Shown here piece after piece: positions 14,579 to 16,250 of a stretch of DNA of 16,250 bases. A program made the translations under genes and the position numbers. The notes beneath the pieces are model-generated. The model did no database searches and had not been told where the DNA came from. It saw only the letters and a program-made list of their open reading frames with translations. Within the stretch, counting starts at the first letter, position 1. Each line of letters starts with the position of its first letter. Source of the stretch: Aureococcus anophagefferens (Eukaryota; Sar; Pelagophyceae; Pelagomonadales; Pelagomonadaceae); contig NW_008705563.1 in the NCBI RefSeq assembly GCF_000186865.1, positions 120,296 through 136,545 of the forward strand, given 5' to 3'.

Positions 14579-15985
14579 ATGGTGCCGGGGCCCGGCAACC
14601 AACGCTCGACACTGGACATTCTAGAGCGCACCCGCCCTGGATTCCGCGGAGAGCAGGTGTTGCCAGACGAGGTGCTTTTCGATGTGTTAGCTTTTGTCTC
14701 GAGCGGAACTGACTTCCTACAGCTCGAGAGCACGTGTCGTCAGTTTTGGCATGCGCTACGCGATGACGAGCGCAGCCAGTCGCTATGGAGGGCGCGTCCA
14801 ATATACTACGGGCCCCGCGAGTTCTCTCGTACCGCGGGCGTCGTGTGTAGTTATTATGGCACCAAGGCCCAAGTCATTCGCGAGGGCGGGCGGACGGTCG
14901 TGCTCGAATACGCATGTATTGCCGCCATCCAGCGGCAGCAGTTCGCCGACGATAACCTGTTCCTTAAGTGGCTCGGCGGCGCGGACGGCTTTCGGAAGAT
15001 CCTGACGTATGTGCACAAGGAGACCGGTTCTCACACTTATTCCAATTTCCCGGGCGACAACCAGTCACGGCGTTACATCTTCACCTCCAGATTCGCCAAG
15101 ACGGCATCCGATGTCGTCATGGCGGAAACTTTAGATCTCCTTGCTAGCGCGGTCCATTGCGCCGCACACCGCGCCACCATGCTCGGCGCTTCGTACCGCG
15201 ATGAGCGCGAGAATTCGGATCTTGCTGAGATGTTCCCGTGCGCCGCCATGCTATTTCCCGAGGATTTCCAGTTGGCAATGCATCTCTCTCGAGACTGTAC
15301 GTTGGAGACGGGGCCCCCGTTCGTTCACATCATGAATCGCATCTCCTATCGTTTTTTTGGTCCCAACCACAGCTTCACAACATCTCGCTACGAGGGCTAT
15401 TCGAAACTTGACCTCCCCGGCATCAGCCAGGCAGCGAAAGATGGCCTCGTGCGCGATCTCGTGCGGCGCGCGGGTGGTATGGCATACAGCCCTCAGGCGG
15501 TGGATTTTCTTTGGTGTGTCATCCTTACGCGGTTGTCACACACGCTGGAACGCGTCGTCATCGTCGCGATGCACCGCCACCTGCGAATGGAGGACGATTC
15601 GGACGATGATGTGTATTCGATGTCAGAGACTGAGGACGAGGGCGACCGAGAACCTGTAGTATCTACCAGCGCTGTTACATCTGCGATGTGCAATTCTCCC
15701 AAAGACGTCGAAGTTCCCGTGCTGACGGCGAAGCTCGCAGATCTCAAGTACGTCACCGAGAGTTTCCCTGCTTCGCGCGGCCAGGCGTGCTACACGGGCT
15801 GCTTCGACGACTCCAGCGAATCTGACGACTCTTGCGACGAAGATCGACCCCCCATCATTCACCGCATGGAGACAGTCGCAGCCGCCGCGGAGGAAGGGCA
15901 ACAGCAGCCGCTCGGTAGCGTGCTCGGTGCCAACCTGTCCGATGGCATGACCGCCAATGAGATGATTGCCTTCTTCTCCCACTAA
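14579..15985 (+). CDS. F-box protein with apparent H3-like and H4-like histone folds
   Basis: A protein of 468 residues from the ATG at 14579; in-frame sequence upstream to 14555 would need GTG. An F-box is seen at about 27-72 (VLPDEVLFDVLAFV, then LQLESTCRQFWHAL and SLWRAR). Residues 137-240 resemble histone H3: FRKILTYVHKE for helix 1, FAKTASDVVMAETLDLLASA running into CAAHRATML for helix 2, and, after an insertion of about 20 residues, AMLFPEDFQLAMHL, which matches the PxDxQLA signature of H3. Residues 279-350 resemble H4: LPGISQAAKDGL, VRRAGG, a long helix to MHRHLR, then DDVYSM in place of the DVVYAL of H4. Acidic Ser-rich stretches follow (338-357, 410-422). F-box proteins are SCF ubiquitin-ligase receptors, so chromatin-linked substrate choice is possible (inference). 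Codon use is much less GC-biased than in all neighbours. Confidence 0.65.
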   Translation: MVPGPGNQRSTLDILERTRPGFRGEQVLPDEVLFDVLAFVSSGTDFLQLESTCRQFWHALRDDERSQSLWRARPIYYGPREFSRTAGVVCSYYGTKAQVIREGGRTVVLEYACIAAIQRQQFADDNLFLKWLGGADGFRKILTYVHKETGSHTYSNFPGDNQSRRYIFTSRFAKTASDVVMAETLDLLASAVHCAAHRATMLGASYRDERENSDLAEMFPCAAMLFPEDFQLAMHLSRDCTLETGPPFVHIMNRISYRFFGPNHSFTTSRYEGYSKLDLPGISQAAKDGLVRDLVRRAGGMAYSPQAVDFLWCVILTRLSHTLERVVIVAMHRHLRMEDDSDDDVYSMSETEDEGDREPVVSTSAVTSAMCNSPKDVEVPVLTAKLADLKYVTESFPASRGQACYTGCFDDSSESDDSCDEDRPPIIHRMETVAAAAEEGQQQPLGSVLGANLSDGMTANEMIAFFSH

Positions 15986-16250
15986 GAAGCCCAGCCTCGG
16001 CCTTGTGAAGTCCGGCTTCCCGCACGCCGCCAGCCTCCGAAAACGACTCGGAGGAAGTGGTCGACGCCATGGACGATGATTATTAGGCTCCGAGTCCTAG
16101 GAGCGGGTGCGCTTCTTACGCAGGGGCGGTGGGGAGGGCCGCGGCTCGCGGGGCCGGTCTCGGTGCCGCCCCGGAACGAGGTCCGGGGCGGCGCGTCATG
16201 TGTCGGCGCGCGCGGCGCGCGGCGGGGGAGGGGGGGGCCTCGCGCGGACG
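15986..16250. other. Non-coding right end with stem-loops and G-rich tracts
   Basis: No gene is supported here. After the F-box stop there is a stem-loop at 16034-16054 (CCTCCGA, seven-base loop, TCGGAGG), then a second, stronger one at 16165-16192. G-runs occur at 16123-16138 and 16224-16237, and the last 50 bp are almost pure G and C. GC content rises again from about 16100. This is probably the 3' UTR and the start of the next intergenic region. Confidence 0.45.
16165..16192. repeat. Perfect 11-bp inverted repeat with 6-nt loop
   Basis: GCCGCCCCGGA at 16165-16175 and TCCGGGGCGGC at 16182-16192 are exact reverse complements around ACGAGG. The stem is almost all G-C pairs and so very stable as RNA or cruciform. 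The function is unknown. Confidence 0.7.

Noticed and set aside
16034..16054. Histone-type mRNA 3' stem-loop after the histone-fold gene
   Set aside because: The stem (7 bp) and loop (7 nt) do not match the 6-bp stem and 4-nt loop of the histone consensus, and the flanking sequences are absent.
1..16250. tRNA, rRNA, CRISPR array, prokaryotic operon signals, transposase gene
   Set aside because: I saw none on either strand. The introners have no coding capacity, and any transposase must lie elsewhere.

Overview
The window reads as nuclear DNA of a GC-rich, gene-dense eukaryotic microalga. The best guess is a pelagophyte-like stramenopile such as Aureococcus. The reasons are eukaryotic domain combinations (WWE-PH, PI3-kinase with PH, LETM1, F-box), almost intronless genes with nearly all codons ending in G or C, very short spacers, and two introns that are both small transposon insertions with terminal inverted repeats (introners). 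The species cannot be proven from the sequence alone.

Layout: 1-902 (-) partial CtBP-like D-2-hydroxyacid dehydrogenase; 1135-1638 (+) YqgF/RuvX-like RNase H-fold nuclease; 1643-2629 (-) LETM1-domain protein; 2981-3655 (-) WWE-PH adaptor; 3922-5962 (+, two exons) multi-pass membrane protein; 5999-10094 (+, two exons) large secreted cysteine-module glycoprotein with a PDZ-like domain; 10230-10928 (+) six-helix membrane protein with a duplicated Asp-Asp motif; 10938-13403 (-) PI3-kinase family enzyme with an N-myristoylation motif and a split C-terminal PH domain; 13558-14421 (+) vWA-domain protein ending in a CaaX box; 14579-15985 (+) F-box protein with apparent H3-like and H4-like histone folds; 15986-16250 no gene seen.

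The main observations are these. (1) Two 203-bp introners of one family, each flanked by an 8-bp target duplication, form 211-nt GC-AG introns whose removal restores the reading frame exactly. (2) The last gene appears to fuse an F-box to a histone doublet, and its base composition is unlike its neighbours. (3) All three divergent promoters contain a local tandem duplication, and one of these has created an upstream ORF that copies the start of the main protein. (4) A PI3-kinase and a vWA protein share a 154-bp promoter, and both carry predicted lipid anchors, which suggests a membrane signalling pair. (5) Convergent genes are separated by only 4 and 9 bp, and two same-strand genes by 36 bp that may instead be an intron.

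The genes do not form one obvious pathway. A membrane and phosphoinositide theme recurs (WWE-PH, PI3K-PH, prenylated vWA), but a functional link between these genes is inference.
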